A stretch of DNA of 64,000 bases, from assembly GCF_031755915.1 (NCBI RefSeq), contig NC_083382.1, positions 1,240,001 through 1,304,000 of the forward strand, given 5' to 3'. Made by a program: the position numbers and the translations under genes. The notes under the pieces are model-generated. The model saw only the letters and a list, made by a program, of their open reading frames with translations, was not told the DNA's origin and did not search any database. Shown piece by piece: positions 23,747-34,449 of this stretch (its first letter is position 1; every line of letters starts with the position of its first letter). The stretch comes from Ziziphus jujuba. Its lineage: Eukaryota > Streptophyta > Magnoliopsida > Rosales > Rhamnaceae.

Positions 23747-26266
23747 TTAACCAGGTTCAACTCTTAGCAAACTTTTGCAAATTTCAAGTTTGCTAACTAG
23801 AAGCACTTTAGTTCCCATACCTGCTGGATTATGTGCTGTTGCAATTTTCTCCAAGCCAATAACTCCTTCATTCACAACATCTCTTGTGAAATGGTACTTC
23901 ACCTCAACATGCTTTGTTTGATCATGATAAATTGGATTTTTACACAAATGAATTGAGCTTTGACTGTCTGAAAATACAGTAGCTTCACCCTCTAAAAGCT
24001 TCAATTCTTGTAGCAAACCCTTTAACCATAAAGCCTCTTTCATAGCTTCTGCAGTAGCTATATATTCAGCTTCGGTTGATGATAATGCCACCCTTGGTTG
24101 TAGCCTAGACTTCCAGCTGACACAATTATTGCAAAGTGTAAATACATAAGAACTAGTTGACCTTCTTCTATCTCTGTCACCTGCATAATCAGAGTCTACA
24201 TATCCTTTGAAAACCACACCTTCTTTGCAGTGACTAAACATCAAGCCAACATCACAAGTCCCCTTAAGATATTTTAGAAGCCATTGAAGAGCCTCCCAAT
24301 GTTTTCTTCCAGGATTTGCCATATATCTACTAAGAACACTGATTCCATGAGCTAGATCAGGCCTTGTACAGATCATAACGTACATGACAGACCCTATTGC
24401 ACTTGCATAAGGCACATTACTCATGTCTTTTTCTTCTTCTTCGGTTTGAGGACACAAACTGGCAGATAGCTTGAAATGATTCCCAAGTGGTACATTTGTT
24501 GAATTTGCAGCACTCATTGAAAACTTAGACAATATTTTCTGAATATAACTTTTCCGATTCAAGAAAAGCTGATTCTTCAATCTGTCCTTTTCAATACTCA
24601 TGCCTAAAATTTTCTTTGCTGGTCCAAGCTCCTTCATGTCAAATTCAGCCTTCAACTCATCCTTAATATCCTTGATATTCTTCATATTTTGACCAGTTAA
24701 TAACATATCATCTACATATAAGAGTAAATAGATTGATTCATGATAGTTTTCACCTTTGTAGTATAGACAACTATCATAGCTGCTCCTCTTAAAACCAACT
24801 TTTAACACATAAGTGTTAAATCTCCTATACCACTGTCGAGGAGACTGCTTCAAACCATATAATGATCTCTTCAGCAAGCAAACCATCTCCTTATTTGAGT
24901 TTGAGACCTCAAAACCTTTAGGTTGCTTCATATATATAATCTCATCAAGCTCACCATGCAAAAATGCTGTTTTCACATCAAGTTGTTCCAGCTCCCAGTT
25001 GAAATGAGCAACTAATGATAAAATCATCCTAATAGTTGTGTATTTCACCACAGGTGAGAAAATTTCAGTATAATCTATCCCTTGTACCTGTGTGAATCCC
25101 TTGGCAACTAATCTTGCCTTAAATCTAACTGGATCAGCACTTGATATCCCCTTTTTCACTCTAAAAATCCACTTGCAGTCAACTACTTTCTGAGTTGCAG
25201 GTTTAGGAACCAACACCCATGTCTTATTCTTATGTAAAGACTCCAATTCTTCCAACATAGATTTATACCACAATCTGGAATGCTTACTCTTCATAGCTTC
25301 AGAATAGGACTTAGGTTCCTCATCAGCAAGTTCCTGAAAACATACTAGAGCAAACATAGTGGAGTTAGAAGAAATAAATTTGACAGGGGGTTTTACCACT
25401 CTCCTTTGCCTATCTTTGGTCAGCTGGTAATGCTGTAGAGGATTTGTGCTTTCAGCAATTGATTCTTCTTCAGTTTCTTGATCTGGTTGCTCATTTTCAG
25501 ATTCTGGAAGTTGTGTTTCAGCTTCAGCTTCCACTTGGGTTGTTTGGTCCTCCTTTGCCTTCATATATGGCTCCACCTCAAACTGAACAGACTTATCTTT
25601 GGTGGAAATTTCAATCCCTGCATCTTTATTACTCAAGCAAGGCATAATATTTTCATTAAAAATAACATCCCTACTTATTATGGTTTTAAAACCTTTCAAG
25701 TCTCTTGCCCACAGCCTATAGCCTTTAACTCCCTTGGGATAACCTAGAAAAACACACTTCAATGATCTAGGTTCAAGTTTCCCTTCACTTTGATGAGCAT
25801 ATGCTGCACATCCAAAGATTTTTAGCCTAGTATAATCTGCTGGTTTGCCTGTCCACATTTCTTCAGGAGTTTTGAATTCTATAGCTATTGATGGACATCT
25901 ATTAACCAAATAAGTTGCTGTCATAATAGCTTCACCCCAAAATGGTTTTGGTAGACCAGAACTTAGCAACATGCACCTAACCTTGTCTAGTAAGGTCCTG
26001 TTCATCCTCTCAGCAACTCCATTTTGCTGAGGGGTATAACTAACTGTTCTATGTCTAAGAATTCCAATTTCTTTGCAGAAATTGTCAAATTCTAGATTAC
26101 AAAATTCTAGCCCATTATTAGTTCTTAACACTTTCAATTTTTTCCCTGTTTGGTTTTGAACTAAAGAGTGCCAATGTTTAAATTTAACAAAAGCATCACT
26201 TTTATTTTTTAACAGAAAAACCCAAACTTTTCTGGAAAAGTCATCAACAATTGAAAGAAAGTACAT
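23747..26266 (-). pseudogene. Copia integrase, reverse transcriptase, RNase H (839 aa)
   Basis: The frame picks up inside the integrase core at IVDDFSRKVWVFLLKNKSDA. The segment holding the second catalytic Asp reads LRTNNGLEF, with Asn where Asp is expected, while the Glu region NGVAERMNRTLLDK is intact. Reverse transcriptase follows (KWIFRVKKG, ARLVAKGFTQ, QLDVKTAFLHGEL, and the catalytic LLLYVDDMLLTG at about 516-527). RNase H follows with DSDYAGDRDRRRSTSSY, LSSTEAEYIATAEAMKEALW and HVEVKYHF. Transposition by its own integrase looks impossible, though trans-mobilisation before these mutations would explain the similar LTRs. Confidence 0.9.
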
Positions 26267-27732
26267 GTTACCTCCATGTGTAGGTGTGCTAGCTGGTCCC
26301 CATAGTCCAGTATTGAGGTAGCTTTATGTGTTCCTAGCTTGAAACTCAACCGATGTTGCTTCCCCAATATGCAGTGTTCACAAAATTCCATCTTGCTGAT
26401 TTTGTTCTTGCCAAACAGCCCTTGCTTGTTGAGAATCTGCAGGCCTTTCTCACTAATATGTCCCAATCTTTTATGCCAAAGTTGGATTTCATCTGGACTT
26501 GAAGTTATAGCTGCTGCATTAGTTCCAGTTACTGTTTTTCCTTGTAGAACATACAATCCATTTCTCTTGAGTCCTCTCATGACAGTAAGAGCACCTTTGC
26601 TGATCTTCATGGACCCATTTTCAGACTTACAACTATAACTAGATTCATCCAAGACTCCAAGTGAAATGAGATTTCTTTGCAGCTCAGGAACAAACCTTAC
26701 ACTGCTCAAGGTCCTTATCACTCCATCACTCATTCTAATAGGAATATCTCCTATTCCAGTCACATTACAAGCTTGATTATTGCCTAACAGCACTTGACCA
26801 CCATTTAAGTTTCGAAAATTAACAAACCACTTTTGTCTTGGACACATATGAAAGGTACATCCAGAATCCAAAATCCATTCTTGACTGGTTTGATCCATTG
26901 AGACAAACAAGACATCTCCAATGTCATCCTCATTGCTTACTACAGCAGCATCTCCATTTTCAAAATGTTTCTCTCTATTTTCTTTATTTATCCTCTTGTA
27001 GCAATCTTTAATGAGATGACCTTCTTTCTGGCAATAATAACACTTCCTTCCTCTGTTTCTTGACTTAGATCTAGACTTGTCTCTAGATTTGCCCCTGAAA
27101 TGGTTATTATAGCCTTTTGAAGTTCTAACAGGATTTCTTCCTCTAGTAATCAGACCTTCCCTACTAGTGTCTGGCCTCTCAATCTTCATTTCCAACTCTT
27201 TTGCTCTCAACGAATTTATGACAATATCAGTGGTCAAAATCTCTCTTCCATATTTAATTGCATTTTTAATATCCTTATAGTCTGGAAGAGAATTTAATAA
27301 AATCACTGCATGATGTTCATCAGTGAACTTTTCATTACAGTTGGCCAGATCTAAACCCAATTTGTTAAATTCATCAAGATTCTCCTCTAAATCCTTTGAT
27401 GGATTCATCTTGAAACCAAAAATTTTTTCCAGCAAGTATATTTTATTTGGCAGTGATTTAACAAAATATAATTGTTCTAATCTACTCCAGATTTGAGAAG
27501 TAGTCTTAGAATCATTTACCTTCCTCAAGATGCTGTCAGATAGATATAAAATGATGGTGCTGTAGGCAATTTCATCCATGTCTTTTCTCTGCTCTTCTGT
27601 GAAACTCTCTGGAAAAGACCCATCTATGGCTTTGGCCACTTTTTGTTGCACCAGAACTGCTTTCATCTTCTGCCTCCATAAGAGAAAGTCTCCTTTCCCA
27701 TTAAAGACCTCTAACTCTACCTTGGAACCCAT
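26209..27732 (-). pseudogene. Copia gag-protease and start of integrase (507 aa)
   Basis: It starts MGSKVELEVFNGKGDFLLW, the copia Gag N-terminus. The UBN2-like capsid region follows, then the zinc knuckle CYYCQKEGHLIKDC (about 233-246), the aspartic protease motif WILDSGCTFHMCP (about 286-298) and the pre-integrase HHCC region with WHKRLGHISEKGL (about 420-432) and CEHCILGKQH. After THKATSILDY the reading turns into an unrelated tail. Compared with the family, a short out-of-frame stretch is missing at about 26300-26320, where the integrase's first catalytic Asp normally lies. The polyprotein therefore cannot continue into pol without frame recovery. Confidence 0.9.
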
Positions 27733-27814
27733 TTAGCTTGCTGGTTCGTCACTTAGGAATTTCCTCAAACAATGGCAGGCACACGTTTCTTTCTTGTGAA
27801 TGAGTATACAAGAA

Positions 27815-27827
27815 TGCTCTGATACCA
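27815..27827 (-). other. Primer-binding site (initiator-Met tRNA type)
   Basis: The minus strand reads TGGTATCAGAGCA one base inside the 5' LTR. This is the standard minus-strand priming site of plant copia elements. Confidence 0.9.
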
Positions 27828-27828
27828 C

Positions 27829-28382
27829 TATTGAAACTTAATTCAATACAGAACTCATCACAGCAAGCATATAAAAAGAAACAAACAAGAAGAATCACAC
27901 AAAGAACACACAAATTTTACGAGGTTCGGTCTAGAAATGACCTACATCCTCAGTGAACTCCATCTAAGAAGTTCTTGCACTATGAACAAAACAGATACAC
28001 CTTTGCAGCAGTTTCTCTCTTGATTTTACAGATTCTCTATACCCATAAACCACACCAGAAACCCCTTTACAACCTCTCTCTTTCTCACAAATCACTCACC
28101 CAGAATGATCCTAAACAATACCAAGAGAAAGAGAAATACAAAGAGAAAGAGGCTACAAGAAGAAAAGAGAAAACCAGAAGAAAAACTTTGATCGAGAACT
28201 AGCTACTTCTATCATCTGTTTTTTTGTTTCTGCAGTTAAACCATTATTTATAAACCTCCAAAACAGAAAACTAACCGCTGACTCATCCTAACCACTTTCT
28301 TAAGTGCAACGGCACCTTTTCACAACTGATGCTTATAAGAAACGTTAACTTTGACCATCTCTCAATTGAATCACAACCAGCA
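27829..28382 (-). repeat. 5' LTR of the copia element
   Basis: This is the 554-bp LTR next to the primer-binding site. It should hold the promoter in element sense. Confidence 0.9.
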
Positions 28383-28387
28383 ATTCG

Positions 28388-28440
28388 GCCGCAAAAGAAA
28401 ACAAAGAAAAACAGTTCCTATTTTTATCTGTCTAAGCGCT
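28388..28440 (+). pseudogene. C-terminal end of LRAT pseudogene E beyond the copia element
   Basis: Immediately after the target duplication ATTCG the sequence continues GCCGCAAAAGAAAACAAAG, an AAKENKEK-like hydrophilic tail comparable to the PENKKNK terminus of the intact gene at 17536. The piece before the element ends in FFVPIDS across the junction. It shows exactly where the element landed. Confidence 0.7.
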
Positions 28441-30029
28441 TGAGGATCATTTTTATCAGTCTCGCGACCTTGAGGCTTTGGCTTCGCAAGCAGCAAAACA
28501 CGGCTTCTAGTCCTGTAATTTGTCATCCGTGCTAATGATCACCAGTGACATGTTGTTGGTTTGGCTATTATTCATTAATTATTTTTAATTATGTAATGAT
28601 AATGATTTTAAAAAATTAATTTTGAAAAAATGAATTACAAAATTGTCTATAGTATATAGATTTCATTTATTATCGATATTATAAATAATATTTTTATTTA
28701 GTTGTGATTTTTGTTTTTCATTGTTTGTTTAGCTGTTGTGATTGGACAGCTAAAATGCAATACTGTTTATATATGTTTAGTGTTTGACAGATATCCACCA
28801 AGAATTTCTAAATTTTTCTAAATCTCCAGCAACATATCCACATTCAAATGGCGAGTATTATATATAATCAATCGTCTGATTTAAAAGAATTTTAACATTT
28901 TTGCTGTTTAATTAAAATTATTTTTTCGCTACAGTTTTTTAAAATGAGTGGTATGATAATAGGGTCGCACAAAAAGACGCGATGGGGAAGCCGACCGTAG
29001 ATTATGAGAAATGACAGGTGGCAAAAGAAGACAAGAAATGACAGATGGCAAAAGGAATAAGACAGATGTAGCATGAGTGGAGAGGTGGACTACGTTACGT
29101 ACTATGTGGGGCTTGTCACGTTGAAGTTTTGCTGTTTATGGAGCATCTTAAACAGTGAAGATGGGTTGTTATATTAATTTTATCACTTTTATTTTATTTG
29201 ATATAAATTAAAATATTTGATATAAATACGACTTAATTTTTTGAATTTTAAAAATATCATCAATTTTTAAAAAAAAAAAAACATTTTATGAAGTTATCAG
29301 CTTTTTTTGGTTATCGTTTTATTCATATCGTTTAGAATAATATTATCGATATTTTTAAAAAAAATATAATTTCAAAAATTAAAAGTTTAAATTATAATTA
29401 ATTTAAAATTTTGAAAATCCAAATGTAATATAACCAAAAAATTAATGCTGTTAGATTTAAGTAGTATAGATGTAAAATAACTTTTAAAATTATTCTTCAA
29501 TAAACAATAATAATATATAAAAAAAAACTATTTATAATTATTAATCAATGACATATCTAATTAATTTTCTTTTTGATTTTAAGGAATATAAAATCTTAGC
29601 ATAGCCAATAGACTATTTAAAAATTTCACTTTGATAATGCATATATCATATTAATTTTACATTCATAACATTTTTTTTTTGAAACAATATTTATATTGCT
29701 CACATTTTCAGATGCTCTTATCGTTCACAGTGATTATTATTAATGAGATGCATGGTTGGTGATTATTAATTGGCTACGTTTATTTATTTATTTTTTGATT
29801 TTTTAAAACTAAAGCTCTAATTTTGGGAAGATAAAACTTTTATGGTATCGATTAAATTTTTCTGTAAGACAAAACACCAATAATACATTAGCGCCAGTAG
29901 CAAATAACATTTTGTCGGCCACTAGCAAAAGTGGAAATGGTGCCTTTTAATTTAATGTTTACATCAACGGTTAGGTTAAAAAGAAAAAGAGCTCTTCTTA
30001 TTTTCTCTTCAAGTATAAAATGACGGCGA
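28441..30029. other. AT-rich intergenic region
   Basis: No gene is recognised. The sequence is strongly AT-rich with A/T homopolymers. Small open frames lack any domain. Confidence 0.5.
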
Positions 30030-30061
30030 GCCCTTGCAGATGAAAGCAGCGCGGTTTCCAT

Positions 30062-30195
30062 CTTGTTCGTTTACCCTCTGGATCTTGTTTGACAGCACTC
30101 TCTTATATTTTGCCATTCATCTTTATATGCCAAATGGCGATGATGATGATGATGGGAGTGCTATCGACATGATCCAGAAGGTGCAGTCGAATAAG
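30062..30195. repeat. LRAT-exon-derived inverted repeat (hairpin 2)
   Basis: The arms 30062-30099 and 30156-30195 pair in the same block pattern as hairpin 1 (8, 12 and about 14 bp, with the same bulge position), with more mismatches. The shared layout shows that hairpins 1 and 2 descend from one inverted duplication. Positions 30074-30098 are 25 nt exactly complementary to 15970-15994 in the LRAT exon of the intact gene. Confidence 0.75.
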
Positions 30196-30874
30196 ATACA
30201 GAGGGACCACCCACAGTACCTACTCTCGTTACAATCTTATTCTTCTCCTCACTTATTATTATTATTATTATTATTATTCCGATCATTTTCTTTTAATCTA
30301 TTGAAGAAGTGTTCTGTTTTGATTCTTCTGTAACATTCGAGGAGGTTTCAGTCTATTCATAGTCTTTGGCTACTTAAAGTTGACTATGCCCTCGATTGTT
30401 AATCAGTTTACCTTTGCGAAGACTTATTATATATATTAATGGTTTGGATCCTTTGTTTTGATTTTTTAACCCTATTAGTCTTGTAATGCTTAAAGCTATG
30501 TTTGTATGATTTCTTTAAAAATTAAACCATGTCAGCTTTTGGTTTAAGCATTATTATTTTATTCTGAAGATGCGCTTAAACCTCTTTTCTTTTTTTTTTT
30601 TTTTTTTTTTTTGGGTTAATTGCCTTTTTTATCCTCTATTCTTTGCAACTTTTGTATACAAAGTTTATATTTTGTGTCTGTTTGGGGTGGGAGATCAAAG
30701 ACTTATCTTTTTCTCTTGACGTGCCTCATATTACATCATGAATGGTCCCTAACAACATATTTTCGATGGCGGGGATTAAATTTTAGGTTTTCACCAAAAG
30801 ATTATTCTAAATACAATTTAATCTCATGGATGGCCATCAAGCCTTAGAGACAAAGGAAGCGGTTCACCCTCCGG

Positions 30875-30959
30875 ATCTTGTTAGATAGCTAGCACTCTTC
30901 CGTCTTTAAACCAAAAAATGACACTCAAGAGATGCCTTGGGAGCGCTGTCCAACAAGAT
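30875..30959. repeat. LRAT-exon-derived inverted repeat (hairpin 3, decayed)
   Basis: The left arm 30875-30897 (ATCTTGTTAGATAGCTAGCA start) and right arm 30941-30959 are approximate reverse complements and again contain the VLSNKI-encoding motif. An upstream AGACAAAGGAAG block resembles that before hairpin 1. This is a more degraded paralogue. Confidence 0.55.
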
Positions 30960-32150
30960 TTATATTGGTCATTGTTAATTTAAATGTCTGCTTTAATTTT
31001 TACACCAAAAAACCAACAGTATTTTCCATTTTCCTAACACGCAGAGCATATTGATTTACACGGATTTTAACGCATGGCTTTTATTTTTAAGTTTCATGTT
31101 TCACTTTGATCTGTCTGAACACTTGAAAATCCATTTCATTTCTGCTAGACTGTAAGGTTTTGGCTTTGTAAGTTTGGCTATCATGAATTGTTGATCTTAT
31201 TAAATTTATAGTGAAATGGAACTAGCATGCATACTGCATTTTTTGGCAGGGATTTACTTATATTCTTTGTTTATTCGTTTGTTTTCTTAATCTAGTGCTT
31301 ATTGTTCATGTTTATGCAGGTTTGGTTGTTGTGATCTATATGACAATTAAATGGGAAAAATGTTACTGCATGGCTGTGGCACGTTATAGCTCACATTACG
31401 GAGGAACATACCTATGCATGTAATCTTGTTTAGGGATATATAAGTACTCAATTGGTACTAAAAGATTATGTCAAGGACATTTATAACTAGTTATTTTCGT
31501 TTTCATTTGTGTTACTAGTTATTTTCATTTTCATTTGTTTTTCGATAAATGAGAACAAATGGTTAAATAGGAAACTGTCTATTATTCAAAATGGAGTTGG
31601 ATTATAGCATGCTTTTTGAAGAATTAAGATGAGGAAATTTACAGATATGGTAATGAGTAGATACATTTTCTTTTTCCTATCTCTCCCAGTGGGGGTGCAG
31701 TTAGAAACATCTTATATTATAACTTAATTCTACCATTTGAACTTAATCTAGTAATTACTGTATTTTTTTTTAATTAGATTTAAGCTGATAGTAAGTTGAT
31801 GTATTTATTTGAAATTGGCATTTAAACACAAAGGAATATAGAAAAGTGTTTTGCATTTTGCAAAACAGGCTTGCTAGTTAGATGGCATTAATATCAGCAT
31901 AAGTGAGCAGGCAGCATCCCTCTTGGCTGCCATCGGTGCTGTCATTTGTTCTACACTTTGATTCTCAACTGTTAGTTTTCTTTTTGGTCTGCAGCTGTGG
32001 CTTAGGCATGTACTGTCTCTGTAGAATGGTTTCTGACATCGTACTTCGTACTAATGTTTGTTAAGTTGCAGTTGAGAAAATGGTTTCTGACATCAGACTT
32101 CGTGCTTAAGTAAGTAAAATTGCAATCGAGAGATTTGCTGATTTTCGCTT

Positions 32151-34446
32151 CATATGTCTTTTGGAGGTTAGATTACAATATGTTTTGTAGTGCTGAAATA
32201 TGCTGATTACAATTTAGGCGATTGATTTGCACTGAACCACAGGGTTTGATTCGTGAATGGAACTGGAATTTTGTGACGTATTTGCCTAGGTTTGGAGATA
32301 TCTTGGTTTCAATGAAGAAAGGGGACGTTGGATGGAAAAGTTGATCCTTGTATTGAATTTACTTACCTTCTACATCATTATAAAAGTTGGAAGATGTGGT
32401 ACCTCCTGATGTGGGAAGTTAATATTGGGAAAAGATAGGCATGAAAATGCACGTACGTTTAATCTTAATTACTAGAAGCAGAACAAGAGGAATACGAGAG
32501 AAGCAAGCCTTAGAGACCAAGGAATAGCTATTTGTCCTCCTCCTCCTCTCCCCTCACGTATCTTGGGGTTGAATTCAAATTCCATGATTGTGACATCTTC
32601 TTTGGAGACTGAAGATATGTCAGATTAGTGAAAAGTTTATTATTGATTTTTGTGTTCTATTATTAATTGTTATGGTTTAAGTTATTTATTTATTTTTTAA
32701 AATATTTATTGCGTAATGTTGCTTTTCCAGAGATCCGCCATTGTATGTTGATATCCTTGGGGCCTAAAGGGACAGAAGGCGGTGAACTCCTCCCAATGAG
32801 CCGTAGTTCCTAAATATTGTAGGGGGAGTGCCATTTGGAGAAGAGAAGGCAATGAAGAACCAACAGAGCAAGTGCAGGAGGAAGGGCTTCGGTTATAGCT
32901 AGAAAAGCCGGAGGAGCACATCTTATTTGTAAAGATTTGTGTAACTTGACCCTCCAACAAACTCTAATCAGAGGACAACAATTACAATACCTTGAGAATA
33001 TATTTTTAAGTCTTTAAATATCACTTCAAATGTGAAATTTATATATACCCAAGGAATTACTTATATTTAATTTTATTACTTATAACAAACAAGATAGTTT
33101 TTAAATATATATATATATATATATATACAAAAATTCTCTAGTTAAAGAATAGTCTATTATGTTCTATTATATAACATAGTTAATGTTGTATTATATACAT
33201 AAGTAAGGTGGGTGTCGGTTTGGTTCTGTTAATTTTTTATAGTTTTTTCAAACTGAACCAAATTTAACCACGAACAAAAACTAAATAGAATCAAATTCGA
33301 TCCAGTTCGACTTGATCGAGTTGATTATTTTATTTTAAAAAAAAAATATTATTATTTTTAATGATTTGAAATTTAAAGTTATTGATATATTTAATTAAAT
33401 AATATATAAGCATAAAAATATAGTAAAAATATAATAATTATAATAAAATATAGAAAATTATATATAATATATAGATTAGATTTGTTTTGAGTTAATTTAG
33501 ATTTTTCTTAACTTAAACCAAACAGATTATAGATAAAAAAACTAAACTAAATTGAACTTAATTGATTCAATTGGTTAGTCGATCTGGTTCGGATTGTACT
33601 CACTCTTATATATAAAAATTTTAAAAATTTTAATATGATAAACATTAAAGATTACTAAATTTTATGAAAAATTTTAATTTTAAATTAGATTTCAAATAGT
33701 AATAATCATTTTATAATTTGATCCTTGAATATTTTACTTTTGGTCTAGCCATCGATGACTCGAGATGCTTGAGGTTTGTTTTGTTTTGTTTTCTTTTATT
33801 TATTTATTTGCTTTTAACAAAATGATAATAATGGAAAGAACCGTGTGGTTTCAACCCATAATGAATCTTTTCTTGTCAGCTTTGATGTCTATGGAATATT
33901 CTTCCACTCATTATATTTTTGTTGAAAAAATTTAATGAAGTAATATAAAAGAAGATGTGGCTTCTTTGAAATTTCATTTGTTTAAGAAAAACTTTGTTCG
34001 TGTTTAACTTTCAAATCCAACATTATTATTTTTTATTTTTGATTACAAATATCTCCGGATTTAATTTATATTCGAAGATTAAAGAATTAATAGGTATCTT
34101 TTCTTCTAACAAGAAGATTAGCTAAAATTTTTGGGATTGTAGTTACTATCAACTCAATCAGCACCTTATTAGAAAATGGTGATCCGAAATAACCATTTTT
34201 TTTTTTTTTTTTATTTACTGGACCTAAACGATAGAGATTGAAGAAAATAAGTGCAACCCAGATGAACAAGTGAACACTATGCTTCAAATTGTTATGAAAC
34301 CCATTAGTCCTAATTCAAGATTCCCAGATATATATTGATGTAAATGTATATAAGGGGACCATTTTTTATCTTTTGCTAATGCTAGGAGTATTAAAAGGAC
34401 AATTACTACTAGTTATCACTATAAGACATATTTAGATATTAGACAG
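32151..34446. other. Intergenic region, possible small palindromic element
   Basis: No gene is recognised. The frame at 32706-32960 on the minus strand has no known domain. Between about 33200 and 33610 there are repeated and inverted GGTTTGGTTC / GAACC-type blocks (left CGGTTTGGTTCTG, right GATCTGGTTCGGATT) around an AT-rich core. This looks like a small non-autonomous DNA element, but I could not find clean ends. (AT)n lies at about 33106-33125. Confidence 0.35.
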
Positions 34447-34449
34447 GAA

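Larger units (their letters stand above)
23116..28382 (-). mobile_element. Ty1/copia LTR retrotransposon, near-complete
   Basis: Two 554-bp LTRs (23116-23669 and 27829-28382) differ at about 8 positions by eye, so the insertion is fairly recent. The element is flanked by ATTCG (23111-23115 and 28383-28387). It reads on the minus strand. A TGGTATCAGAGCA primer-binding site, complementary to initiator-Met tRNA, abuts the 5' LTR at 27815-27827. Gag, protease, integrase, reverse transcriptase and RNase H follow in copia order. The gag-pol frame is broken near 26300 and integrase catalytic residues are lost. It interrupts the last exon of LRAT pseudogene E. Confidence 0.95.
30030..32150 (+). pseudogene. 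LRAT pseudogene F: hairpin exon remnants and decayed catalytic exon
   Basis: The left part holds two inverted-repeat copies of the first LRAT exon (hairpins 2 and 3; the sense arm of hairpin 2 encodes MIQKVQSNKIQRDHP). The middle (30960-31830) resembles the family's first intron, including a GGAGGAACAT block and a GAACAAATGGTTAAATAGG block shared with 2480 and 22470. Positions 31855-32150 are a decayed last exon. Fragments read FCKTGLLV, AAGSI-type and CGLGMYCLCRMVSDI across frames, and the final VSDI(V/R)LR segment occurs twice (about 32026-32050 and 32080-32105), a small tandem duplication. No NCED motif or continuous frame remains. Confidence 0.7.

Noticed and set aside
32706..32960. 84-codon minus-strand open frame
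   Set aside because: No recognisable domain, repeat partner or splice context; probably chance.
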